Shown here one piece after another: positions 1 to 7,459 of a stretch of DNA of 64,000 nucleotides. The stretch spans positions 3,594,001 to 3,658,000 of the forward strand of contig NZ_CP102845.1 in the NCBI RefSeq assembly GCF_013307435.2, given 5' to 3'. The position numbers were made by a program, and so were the translations under genes. The DNA comes from Microvirga terrae (lineage in GTDB: Bacteria > Pseudomonadota > Alphaproteobacteria > Rhizobiales > Beijerinckiaceae). Below the pieces are notes generated by a model. It was given only the letters and a program-made list of their open reading frames with translations, was not told the DNA's origin and did not search any database. Each line of letters begins with the position of its first letter. The stretch's first letter is position 1.

Positions 1-30
1 GTCGAGGACTGACCTCGAAGGCACCGCTTC

Positions 31-63
31 AAAAACAAAGGCCCGGTTTCCCGGGCCTTTTTC
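31..63. terminator. Bidirectional Rho-independent terminator
   Basis: A perfect 10-bp stem (37-46 with 51-60, AAAGGCCCGG/CCGGGCCTTT) closes a 4-base loop. T-runs follow on the plus strand (58-62), and A-runs before the stem give a T-run on the minus strand. It should end the minus-strand DUF2059 gene and any plus-strand gene entering from the left edge. Confidence 0.9.
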
Positions 64-83
64 ATGTCGGGGTGCAGCCTAGC

Positions 84-584
84 TCAGTTCAGCTGGTGGC
101 CGCGCTTGCCCATTTCCTCGCGGGCGCGGGTCATGATGAACTGGGAGGTCTGCTGCGTCCAGGCCGCGAGATCCCGCACGATGTCGTCGAGGACGCCCGG
201 CTGGACCTGCACGTATTTGGCCCCGGCCGGCGACTTGTAGAAGGCCGCGATGTCCTTCAGCTCGGACTCGGACAGGCGCAGCGCGAAGGCCCGCGCGGCG
301 TTGTCGAGCATCTTCTGCTTCTGCTGCTCGAGCTCCGGCCGGATGATGGCCACGACCTGCTCCAGATCCTGCTTGATCTCGGGACGGGTGACGTTCATCT
401 GCTGCAGCTGCACGAGAAACGGCTCGGACATGGCGTCGAACGAGCGGGTCATGCCCGAGCTCATGGCGACCTCGCGGGCGACGGCGAGGTGGCTCGCGCT
501 CGGCTGGGCCTGGGCGAAAGCCGGGCTGGCGAGCAGGAACAGCGCGACGGAGGTCGCGGCCAGGCGGGAGGCGGTGCGGATCAT
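84..584 (-). CDS. DUF2059 family secreted protein
   Basis: A 166-residue protein with an N-terminal signal peptide ending at about AFAQ. The mature part is helical, with a conserved block SESELKDIAAFYKSPAGAKY typical of DUF2059, whose biochemical role is unknown and which is expected in the periplasm. The ATG at 584 was chosen because GGAG lies 9 bases upstream; the ATG at 605 has no ribosome site. It lies 30 bases downstream of rpiA on the same strand, so the two are probably co-transcribed and end at the hairpin at 31-63. Confidence 0.85.
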   Translation of the reverse strand: MIRTASRLAATSVALFLLASPAFAQAQPSASHLAVAREVAMSSGMTRSFDAMSEPFLVQLQQMNVTRPEIKQDLEQVVAIIRPELEQQKQKMLDNAARAFALRLSESELKDIAAFYKSPAGAKYVQVQPGVLDDIVRDLAAWTQQTSQFIMTRAREEMGKRGHQLN

Positions 585-614
585 AGAAGTGGCTCCAATC
601 GTCATGGCTTAGGG

Positions 615-1310
615 TCAGAGCTGACCGAGTTCGACGAGCCTGTCGCCCGTTGCGAGGATCGCCCCGGTGGCAAGGCCCAGGAAAAGACCGTGCTCCACGA
701 CGCCGGGAATGTTGTTCAGCGTCGAGGCGAGCACGTTCGGCTTGTCGATGCGCCCGAGATGCGCGTCGAGAATGAAGTGACCCCCATCCGTCACATAGGC
801 GGCCCCGTCGGGCGCGTGCCGCAGTTGCAGCTCACCGCTCATGCCGAGGCTGTCCAAAAGCCGGACGATGGCCCGCTCGGTGGCCGTAAGGCCGAAGGGC
901 ACGACTTCGATGGGCAGGGGAAATCGACCGAGCTTGGTGACGTGCTTCGACCCGTCGGCGATGACGATCATCCGCTGGCTCGCGGACGCGACGATCTTCT
1001 CGCGCAGGAGCGCGCCGCCGCCGCCCTTGATGAGCCGCAGATCGTCGTCGAGCTCGTCGGCTCCATCGACCGTCAGATCGAGATCCGGGGTCTCGTCGAG
1101 TGTCGACAGGGGAATGCCTTCGCGCTGCGCTTGGTCACGGGTCGCCTCGGAGGTGGGAACGCCCACCACCTTGAGGCCGCCCCGGACCCGCTCGCCGATG
1201 GCCGCGACGAAATGGGCGGCCGTCGAACCGGTGCCGAGGCCCAGCCTCATGCCGTCGGTGACGAGCTCGGCAGCCCTCTCGGCCGCAGCGCGCTTGAGAT
1301 TGTCGCTCAC
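615..1310 (-). CDS. rpiA: Ribose-5-phosphate isomerase A
   Basis: A 231-residue cytosolic enzyme interconverting ribose 5-phosphate and ribulose 5-phosphate in the pentose phosphate pathway. Family motifs are all present: GLGTGSTA (phosphate loop), DGADE with the catalytic Asp, [12 protein letters not shown], and [11 protein letters not shown]. Length matches the usual 220-235 residues. It sits upstream of the DUF2059 gene on the same strand. Nothing looks unusual. Confidence 0.97.
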   Translation of the reverse strand: MSDNLKRAAAERAAELVTDGMRLGLGTGSTAAHFVAAIGERVRGGLKVVGVPTSEATRDQAQREGIPLSTLDETPDLDLTVDGADELDDDLRLIKGGGGALLREKIVASASQRMIVIADGSKHVTKLGRFPLPIEVVPFGLTATERAIVRLLDSLGMSGELQLRHAPDGAAYVTDGGHFILDAHLGRIDKPNVLASTLNNIPGVVEHGLFLGLATGAILATGDRLVELGQL

Positions 1311-1440
1311 TGAAATCCTCTGAGATTGCGTCCGCCCTGGCTTGCAGTTGGCCTTTCGCTCGCCTCTAGCATGTCAGGACGGCAGGAAGAAAGAACGTTT
1401 CATCTTGAGCCGACCGCGGAGCCCCCGCCAGAGCCTCCAA

Positions 1441-1477
1441 AGCGTCCATGAAGCTCATGGAGAACCTCATGGACGCT
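1441..1477 (-). repeat. 11-bp perfect inverted repeat over a gene's stop codon
   Basis: AGCGTCCATGA (1441-1451) pairs with TCATGGACGCT (1467-1477) around a 15-base loop. The right arm includes the stop codon of the 1467-1922 gene. Only a short T-run (TTT) follows on the minus strand, so it is at best a weak terminator or an mRNA-stabilising hairpin. Confidence 0.55.
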
Positions 1478-1922
1478 GCGGCGAGGCCCCGGTGCCCGGT
1501 CCGACGCTCGGGGTGGCCCCCGTCGGCGCTGCCGTCGAGGCGGCCGGCGATGGCGTCATCTGAGGCGTGCAGACCACCCGCTCGTCGAAAACGTAGCAGA
1601 TGCTCATCTGGCCGGTCCGGTAATTGACCCGGAAAACGCCCCCTTCCCGCTCGTGCCGGGAGGCGACCAGACCGTATTCACCGGGGGCCTGGGCTCCAGC
1701 GCCCTCGCCGGCGCTATAGCAGAGGGTGACCCCGACGGTGCCTTCCTGCAGCCCATATTGACAGGAGCTCACCTCGCCGGTGATCCGATCGATCCTATAA
1801 ATCCTGTTCAGGTCAGTCTGAGGTGCAGGCACGAAATCATAGGAGGCCGCCAGGGCGGGGCCGACAAGACCTCCCGGCGCCAGGACAGCCAAAATCAACG
1901 CCGCGGAACCAAGGAACCGCAT
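1467..1922 (-). CDS. Secreted protein with two Cys-pair repeats, function unknown
   Basis: A 151-residue protein with a clear signal peptide (about residues 1-25, cleavage near ALAAS). The mature part holds two similar segments: one reads YRIDRITGEVSSCQYG and later LCYSAG, the other FRVNYRTGQMSICYVF and later VVCTPQ. Each therefore has a beta-type R-x-TG turn and two cysteines, which suggests two small disulphide-linked units in the periplasm. The last 30 residues are Pro/Ala/Thr-rich and probably disordered. I do not recognise a named family. It is transcribed divergently from gph. Confidence 0.75.
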   Translation of the reverse strand: MRFLGSAALILAVLAPGGLVGPALAASYDFVPAPQTDLNRIYRIDRITGEVSSCQYGLQEGTVGVTLCYSAGEGAGAQAPGEYGLVASRHEREGGVFRVNYRTGQMSICYVFDERVVCTPQMTPSPAASTAAPTGATPSVGPGTGASPQRP

Positions 1923-2013
1923 TCAACACTCCATCCGGTAAGAACGAATCAACCATAGGCACCATATCATCCCAAGGCTTGATTCCCTTGCCTCCAGCAG
2001 GTAGCCGACCTTC

Positions 2014-2715
2014 ATGGCCATCGATACCCCGCACATCGTCTCGCCCATCGCGGTCTTCGATCTCGATGGAACCCTGGCAGACACGGCCGGCGACCTCGTC
2101 GGGACCCTGAACGTGATCCTCGAACGGGAGGGACTCGCCGCCCTGCCCGTGGCGCAGGCGCGCGACATGATCGGCGCAGGCGCCCGAGCCCTGATCGAGC
2201 GCGGCTTCGAGGCTGCCGGCAAGGAGCTGGCGCCCTCCCGGCTCGATGAGCTGTTCCGCCAGTTCATGGTCCATTACGGGCAGAACATCTGCGTCCGCAC
2301 CAAACTGTATCCTGGCGTGGAAGCGGCCCTGGATCGGCTGGAGGAGGCCGGCTTCATCCTGGCAGTGTGCACCAACAAGGTCGAGGAGCATTCGGTCAAA
2401 CTGCTCGACGCGCTCGGCATCGGCCACCGCTTCGCGGCCAATTGCGGCCGCGACACCTTTCCCTACTTCAAGCCCGATCCGCGCCACCTGACGCTCACCA
2501 TCGAGCGGGCCGGGGGAGACCCGGGCAGGGCCGTGATGGTCGGCGATTCGCGGACCGACATCGTGACGGCCAAGAACGCGGGCATCCCGGTGGTGGCGGT
2601 CCCCTTCGGCTATACCGACGTGCCGGTTCGCGAGTTGGGACCCGACCTCGTCATCGACCATTTCGACGGCCTGTTCGCCGCCGTGCGAGCCGTTCTGAGA
2701 CCCATGGCCGCGTGA
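2014..2715 (+). CDS. gph: Phosphoglycolate phosphatase (HAD family)
   Basis: A 233-residue HAD-superfamily hydrolase predicted to dephosphorylate 2-phosphoglycolate formed by DNA repair or oxygenase reactions. HAD motif I (FDLDGTLADT), motif II (CTNK) and the motif III/IV region (KPDP, then GDSRTDI) are in order, with a helical cap domain between motifs I and II. Length fits Gph. Specificity is inferred from family resemblance and from neighbourhood with rpiA. Other small phosphatases of the same subfamily remain possible. Confidence 0.88.
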   Translation: MAIDTPHIVSPIAVFDLDGTLADTAGDLVGTLNVILEREGLAALPVAQARDMIGAGARALIERGFEAAGKELAPSRLDELFRQFMVHYGQNICVRTKLYPGVEAALDRLEEAGFILAVCTNKVEEHSVKLLDALGIGHRFAANCGRDTFPYFKPDPRHLTLTIERAGGDPGRAVMVGDSRTDIVTAKNAGIPVVAVPFGYTDVPVRELGPDLVIDHFDGLFAAVRAVLRPMAA

Positions 2716-2782
2716 TGTGCCGCATGGATCGCGTGCGACCCGTCGCACACGACAATGTGAAGCTTGGCTTGTCAGGAAGGAA

Positions 2783-2857
2783 TGGTGGGCGCGACAGGGA
2801 TTGAACCTGTGACCCTTCGCGTGTGAAGCGAATGCTCTCCCGCTGAGCTACGCGCCC
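2783..2857 (-). tRNA. tRNA-Val (anticodon CAC)
   Basis: The minus strand folds into a full cloverleaf of 75 nt with encoded CCA (2783-2785). The 7-bp acceptor stem is GGGCGCG/CGCGCCC, with D-loop TAGCTCAGCGGGAGAGCA, anticodon stem TTCGC/GCGAA around loop TTCACAC, and T arm ACAGG TTCAATC CCTGT. Anticodon CAC decodes GUG valine codons. Confidence 0.97.
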
Positions 2858-3104
2858 TGACAAGGGCCTTCTAAAGGCGCACAACCCCCTGCGTCAAGCC
2901 AAAGAAGCACGCTGCCGGCGAAGTATTTCGATCCATGAATTGTGGCACCGTGACTTTAACCTGCCGCTTACGATGTGGCTGGATTGGGGCATCTCGGCAC
3001 TAGGATTTTATAGCAAAACCTTGATAAAGCTTGGATCCGAAGCGGGGCTGTTGCGTTATCGACATGCAGGACCTGCCATCAACCGTGTTTTATCCGAGGC
3101 AAAA

Positions 3105-3689
3105 ATGGGACGCACTCGCGCTGCTCTGTCCGGGCTCGTCGGCGCCTTCGTCGCCGTTGCGACGCCGGCTGCGGCATTTACAGCATTCGATCCTCTGACC
3201 CGCCAGCCCCTCTACAGCACCGAGGAGGCCCTGAAGGCGCAGGCCTCGCCGGTTCCCCGCGAGGTCGTGTCCTTCGACGGACGCTATGCTCCCGGCACGA
3301 TCGTGGTCTCCACGAGCGAACGTCGCCTGTACTTCGTCCTCGGCAACGGCCAGGCCCTGCGCTACGGCATCGGCGTCGGCCGTCCGGGCTTCACATGGGC
3401 CGGCACCCACTCGATCACCATGAAGCGCGAATGGCCGGATTGGCGTCCGCCGGCGGCCATGCTCAAGCGGCGTCCCGATCTGCCCCGTTACATGAAGGGC
3501 GGCCCGGACAATCCGCTCGGCGCCCGCGCCATGTATATCGGCAGCACGATCTACCGCATTCACGGCTCGAACGAGCCGGAGACCATCGGCGAGGCCGTCT
3601 CCTCGGGCTGCATCCGCATGACCAACGAGGATGTGACGGATCTCTACAACCGCGCCAAGGTGGGCGCCCGGGTCGTCGTCCAGCGCTGA
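3105..3689 (+). CDS. L,D-transpeptidase (YkuD family)
   Basis: A 194-residue exported enzyme predicted to make 3-3 peptidoglycan cross-links or attach envelope proteins. It has a signal peptide (about residues 1-24), then the YkuD domain with its HGSNEPETIG...SSGCIRM active site containing His and the nucleophilic Cys. The ATG at 3105 was chosen over the longer frame from 2940 because it begins directly with a signal peptide; the upstream 55 codons lie in AT-rich non-coding-like sequence. Many paralogs are usual in this order. Confidence 0.9.
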   Translation: MGRTRAALSGLVGAFVAVATPAAAFTAFDPLTRQPLYSTEEALKAQASPVPREVVSFDGRYAPGTIVVSTSERRLYFVLGNGQALRYGIGVGRPGFTWAGTHSITMKREWPDWRPPAAMLKRRPDLPRYMKGGPDNPLGARAMYIGSTIYRIHGSNEPETIGEAVSSGCIRMTNEDVTDLYNRAKVGARVVVQR

Positions 3690-3704
3690 GGTATCACCGT
3701 TCCC

Positions 3705-3793
3705 GTCATGGCCGGCCTCGTGCCGGTCATCTCGAGCGGACGAGCGCGCCGTTTCGAGCAATCGAGATCACCGGGACAATCCCGGTGATGACG
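3705..3793. repeat. Paired-hairpin intergenic repeat, copy 1
   Basis: A palindromic unit opens with GTCATGGCCGGCCTCGTGCC and closes with ATCACCGGGACAATCCCGGT then GATGACG. The two ends are inverted copies of each other, and each half also forms a small hairpin. The same unit recurs through the window and lies only between genes. Confidence 0.85.
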
Positions 3794-3817
3794 GTCCGGA
3801 GAGATCCGCCTTTCTTG

Positions 3818-4186
3818 TCACCTTACGCGATCCCGCGACAATCCTTTGGCGGCGAGCTCGTCGAGATAGGCCTGCCATTTCTCCCCCCGCTCGGCCCCGA
3901 GCCGGTAGAGGAAGTCCCAGCCGTAGATCCCTGTATCGTGCATGTCGTCGAACACGAGCTTGACGGCGTAGTTGCCGACAGGCTCCACGGCCAGAATGGC
4001 GACCTCCCTTTTGCCCGGCACCGTCTTGCGTTCTGCCGGGCTGTGCCCCTGGACCTCGGCCGAGGGGCTCGTCACCCGCAGATACTCTGCCGGCAGGTCG
4101 AAGGCTGTGCCGTCGTCGAAAGCGACCCGCAGGCTGCGCCTGTCCTTGGCGAGGCGGAGTTCCGTCGGCCAGCGCTCGGATGTCAT
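3818..4186 (-). CDS. DUF971 family protein
   Basis: A 122-residue protein of the DUF971 family (gamma-butyrobetaine hydroxylase-like N-terminal domain). Visible family features are the R-S-L-R-V-x-F-D-D-G strand, the LPAEYLRV segment, GNYAVKLVFDD and HDTGIYGWDFLY. Function is unsettled; related proteins have been linked to metal handling. It is transcribed divergently from moaA, an arrangement common in proteobacteria. Confidence 0.88.
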   Translation of the reverse strand: MTSERWPTELRLAKDRRSLRVAFDDGTAFDLPAEYLRVTSPSAEVQGHSPAERKTVPGKREVAILAVEPVGNYAVKLVFDDMHDTGIYGWDFLYRLGAERGEKWQAYLDELAAKGLSRDRVR

Positions 4187-4393
4187 GGCCCGTCCCTTTC
4201 CTGATTTTCGGTCTCACGCCGGGCTCGCGGACGCGAGAACCGGGTATGCCCTTGTCGGGATCCACCCGATGCCCCCATCTTCGATGAGCCCACTATCTGC
4301 GCGGAAATGAGAATCCCCTTTTCCGCACGATGTGCTAAGTGCTTGATCGTCAAATCGAAGGCAAGCGTTCGCGCGAACGAGGATTTCTCCGCC

Positions 4394-5434
4394 ATGGGGG
4401 CCTTCCCGGCTCATCCCGAGACTTCCAGCAAGACCGGCCGGTCCCTTCTGGACCCGTTTGCCCGGGCGATCACCTATCTGCGCGTCTCAGTGACGGATCG
4501 TTGCGATTTCCGCTGCGTCTATTGCATGTCCGAGGACATGGCCTTCCTGCCCAAGCGCGACCTGCTGACCCTGGAAGAGCTCGACCGGATCTGCTCGGCC
4601 TTCGTCGACAGGGGCGTGCGCAAGCTGCGGATCACCGGAGGCGAGCCCCTGGTGCGGCGGGACATCATGACCCTGTTCGGATCCCTGTCGCGCCATCTGG
4701 ACTCGGGCGCGCTCGACGAACTCACGGTCACCACCAACGGCTCGCAGCTCGCCCGCCATGCGAGGGACCTCGCCGCCTGCGGGGTCAAGCGGGTCAACGT
4801 GTCGATCGACACCCTCGACCCCGACAAGTTTCGCGCCATCACCCGCTGGGGCGACCTCACCAAGGTGCTCCAGGGGCTCGATGCCGCGCAGAACGCCGGC
4901 CTGAAGGTGAAGATCAACACCGTCGCGCTCAAGGGCGTGAACGAGGACGAGATCGAATCCCTGCTCGCATGGGCCCACGGGCGCGGCATGGACCTGACCC
5001 TGATCGAGGTGATGCCGCTGGGCGAGATCGACGGGCAGCGCATCGACCAGTTCCTGCCCCTCTCCCAGGTGCGCGCGCGCCTCGCCGCGCGCTACGAGCT
5101 GGAGGATCTCGCCGACCGCACCGGCGGACCGGCGCGCTATGTGCGGGTGAAGGAGACGGGCGGACGGCTCGGCTTCATCACGCCGCTGACCCACAATTTC
5201 TGCGAGAGCTGCAACCGGGTGCGCCTGACCTGCACGGGCCAGCTCTTCATGTGCCTCGGCCAGGAGGACGCGGCCGACCTGCGGGCGCCGGTTCGCGCCT
5301 CCGAGAGCAACGAGCTGCTCGATCGGGCCATCGTCGAGGCCATCGCCCGCAAGCCGAAGGGGCACGATTTCATCATCGACCGGCGCCACGCCCGCCCGGC
5401 CCTCTCCCGCCACATGAGCGTGACAGGGGGCTGA
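4394..5434 (+). CDS. moaA: GTP 3',8-cyclase, radical SAM (molybdenum cofactor step 1)
   Basis: A 346-residue enzyme converting GTP to 3',8-cyclo-H2GTP, the first step of molybdopterin synthesis. The N-terminal radical-SAM cluster motif is CDFRCVYC. The C-terminal second [4Fe-4S] cluster uses cysteines in [13 protein letters not shown] and the following FMC. The protein ends in VTGG, the conserved Gly-Gly tail needed for activity in the family. The ATG at 4394 gives the usual length; the longer frame from 4307 adds an atypical leader. Product demand is visible nearby: xanthine dehydrogenase (22-26 kb) uses this cofactor. Confidence 0.96.
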   Translation: MGAFPAHPETSSKTGRSLLDPFARAITYLRVSVTDRCDFRCVYCMSEDMAFLPKRDLLTLEELDRICSAFVDRGVRKLRITGGEPLVRRDIMTLFGSLSRHLDSGALDELTVTTNGSQLARHARDLAACGVKRVNVSIDTLDPDKFRAITRWGDLTKVLQGLDAAQNAGLKVKINTVALKGVNEDEIESLLAWAHGRGMDLTLIEVMPLGEIDGQRIDQFLPLSQVRARLAARYELEDLADRTGGPARYVRVKETGGRLGFITPLTHNFCESCNRVRLTCTGQLFMCLGQEDAADLRAPVRASESNELLDRAIVEAIARKPKGHDFIIDRRHARPALSRHMSVTGG

Positions 5435-5444
5435 GCGCGTTTCC

Positions 5445-6251
5445 ATGAGTCAGAGAATCGGGATGTTCGGGCGGCGACTGGCGGTTCTCGCCGGCCTGCT
5501 CGTCGCGATCGGGGGGCAGGCCTGTCTGGCGCAGGACGCTGCCCCGGCACAGAAGCCCGTGATCCGCGTGGCCGTCGAGGGCGCCTATCCGCCCTTCAAC
5601 TTCATCGATGCCAACAACGAGCTGCAGGGCTTCGAGGTCGATCTTCTCAAGAGCCTCTGCGACGCCATGAACGCCACGTGCGAGCTGGTGCCCCATGCCT
5701 GGGACGGCATCATCAAGGGTCTCGTAACCCACGAATACGATGCGGTCATGTCGTCGCTCGAGATCACCGAGCGGCGGCAGAAGCGGATCGCCTTCTCCGA
5801 TCCGTACTACCGCATCCCGGCGGTGTTCATCGGCTCCAAGGAGACGGCTCCCGGCGAGGTCACGCCGGCCGCCATGGCGGGCAAGAGGATCGGCACCATC
5901 GAGCGCACCGATCACGAAACCTATCTCAGGACCTTCTACAAAGATTCCGAGATCGTGCTCTTCGCCAAGGCGGAAGAGGCCAATCTCGACCTCCTCGTCG
6001 GCCGCATCGACGCCGTCTTCGCGGACGAACTGCTCCTCTCGAAATTCCTGGAGAGCCGCGAGGGCGCCTGCTGCCACATCATCGGGGACGCGCCCGCGGA
6101 GCCCGCCTACAAGCGCGAGGCCTACGGCATCGGCCTGCGCAAGGAGGACGAATCCCTGCGCGACCAGTTCAACCGGGCCATCGCGCAGGTGAAGGCGGAC
6201 GGAACCTACGACCGGATCAGCGCCAAGTATTTTTCCTTCGACATCAAGTAG
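5445..6251 (+). CDS. Periplasmic substrate-binding protein, polar amino acid (family 3) type
   Basis: A 268-residue SBP_bac_3 protein with a signal peptide (residues 1-28, cleavage after LAQ). Family features include IRVAVEGAYPPFNFID, the GFEVDLLKSLCDAM segment, WDGIIKGL, and the SSLEITERRQKRIAFSDPYY region. It starts 10 bases after the moaA stop, so it probably shares its transcript, but no permease or ATPase gene is adjacent. It must either pair with a transporter encoded elsewhere or act as a sensor. Ligand cannot be told; arginine/lysine/histidine-type is typical. Confidence 0.88.
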   Translation: MSQRIGMFGRRLAVLAGLLVAIGGQACLAQDAAPAQKPVIRVAVEGAYPPFNFIDANNELQGFEVDLLKSLCDAMNATCELVPHAWDGIIKGLVTHEYDAVMSSLEITERRQKRIAFSDPYYRIPAVFIGSKETAPGEVTPAAMAGKRIGTIERTDHETYLRTFYKDSEIVLFAKAEEANLDLLVGRIDAVFADELLLSKFLESREGACCHIIGDAPAEPAYKREAYGIGLRKEDESLRDQFNRAIAQVKADGTYDRISAKYFSFDIK

Positions 6252-6273
6252 CGGCGCGGGATCCGTCTCCTCC

Positions 6274-6415
6274 GTCATGGCCGGCCCCGTGCCGGCCATC
6301 CTGCGGCCTCACTGACACCCTCTCACGTCATGGCCGGCCTTGTGCCGGCCATCCCGATTGTTTGAAGCGCCACGCTCATCCGATCGGGATCACCGGGACA
6401 AGCCCGGTGATGACG
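6274..6415. repeat. Paired-hairpin intergenic repeat, copies 2a/2b
   Basis: A half unit (6274-6301) is followed by a full unit (about 6327-6415) of the same palindrome seen at 3705. The central spacer again carries TTTGAAGCGCCACGCT, close to the spacer of other copies. Confidence 0.85.
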
Positions 6416-6528
6416 TGCGAGGGCGGCACCGGCCTCCCCGTTGCTGTCCGCACCGGGGATCGTGGAAAAACCGGGTCCACTTTTGCGCGCGATGCGCTAG
6501 AACCGGCGAAGCATTCAGGGAGCACACG

Positions 6529-7395
6529 ATGGCGAAGGTTGCATTCCTCGGACTTGGCGTGATGGGCTATCCCATGGCGCGTCACCTCAAGGCCAAGGGC
6601 CATGAGGTGACGGTCTACAACCGCACGGCGGCGAAGGCCGAGCAATGGGTGTCCGAGAACGGCGGGCGCGCCGCCAGGACGCCGCGCGAGGCCGCGGAGG
6701 GACAGGAGATCGTGTTCGCCTGCGTGGGCAACGACGACGACCTGCGCGAGGTGACGCTCGGCCCCGATGGCGCCTTCCACGGCATGGGCCAGGGCACCGT
6801 CTTCGTCGATCACACCACGGCCTCGGCGGAGGTCGCCCGCGAACTCCATGCCGCCGCCAAGGAGAAGGGCTTCTCCTTCATCGACGCGCCTGTCTCGGGC
6901 GGTCAGGCCGGGGCGGAAAACGGCGTCCTCACGGTCATGTGCGGGGGCGACGCAGACGTCTACGCGAAGGCCGAGCCGGTGATCATGAGCTTTGCCCGCG
7001 CATCCCGCCTCCTGGGCGAAGCGGGCGCCGGCCAGCTCACCAAGATGATCAACCAGATCTGCATCGCGGGCCTCGTGCAGGGGCTGGCAGAAGGCATCCA
7101 TTTCGGCCAGAAGGCTGGCCTCGACATCGAGGCGGTCCTCGAGGTGATCTCCAAGGGCGCGGCCGGCTCCTGGCAGATGGAGAACCGCGGCAAGACCATG
7201 AACCAGGGCAAGTTCGATTTCGGGTTCGCCGTCGACTGGATGCGCAAGGACCTGTCGATCGTTCTGGGGGAAGCCCGCAAGAACGGCGCGAGCCTTCCGG
7301 TCACGGCCCTCGTCGACCAGTTTTACGCCGACGTACAGAAGATGGGCGGGAAGCGCTGGGACACGTCGAGCCTGATCGCCCGGCTTGGCAAGTAA
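6529..7395 (+). CDS. NAD(P)-dependent 3-hydroxyisobutyrate dehydrogenase-like oxidoreductase
   Basis: A 288-residue beta-hydroxyacid dehydrogenase. The N-terminal Rossmann motif is GLGVMGYPMA, substrate loop DAPVSGGQAGAENG, and catalytic Lys in GAGQLTKMINQ. Close relatives act on 3-hydroxyisobutyrate, tartronate semialdehyde or succinic semialdehyde/glyoxylate; the sequence alone does not decide. The ATG at 6529 was chosen because the fold starts at once (AKVAFLGLG). A terminator follows at 7423. It appears to be a single-gene unit. Confidence 0.9.
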   Translation: MAKVAFLGLGVMGYPMARHLKAKGHEVTVYNRTAAKAEQWVSENGGRAARTPREAAEGQEIVFACVGNDDDLREVTLGPDGAFHGMGQGTVFVDHTTASAEVARELHAAAKEKGFSFIDAPVSGGQAGAENGVLTVMCGGDADVYAKAEPVIMSFARASRLLGEAGAGQLTKMINQICIAGLVQGLAEGIHFGQKAGLDIEAVLEVISKGAAGSWQMENRGKTMNQGKFDFGFAVDWMRKDLSIVLGEARKNGASLPVTALVDQFYADVQKMGGKRWDTSSLIARLGK

Positions 7396-7422
7396 ACCTT
7401 TGCCTTCAGGAAGCTGAAACAG

Positions 7423-7459
7423 AAGCGCCGGAGCCTCGCGGTTCCGGCGCTTTTCGTTT
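7423..7459. terminator. Rho-independent terminator between convergent genes
   Basis: A perfect 10-bp stem, AAGCGCCGGA (7423-7432) with TCCGGCGCTT (7443-7452), is followed by TTTTCGTTT. It ends the plus-strand dehydrogenase gene. The A-rich left flank also allows termination of the convergent minus-strand gene. Confidence 0.9.
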
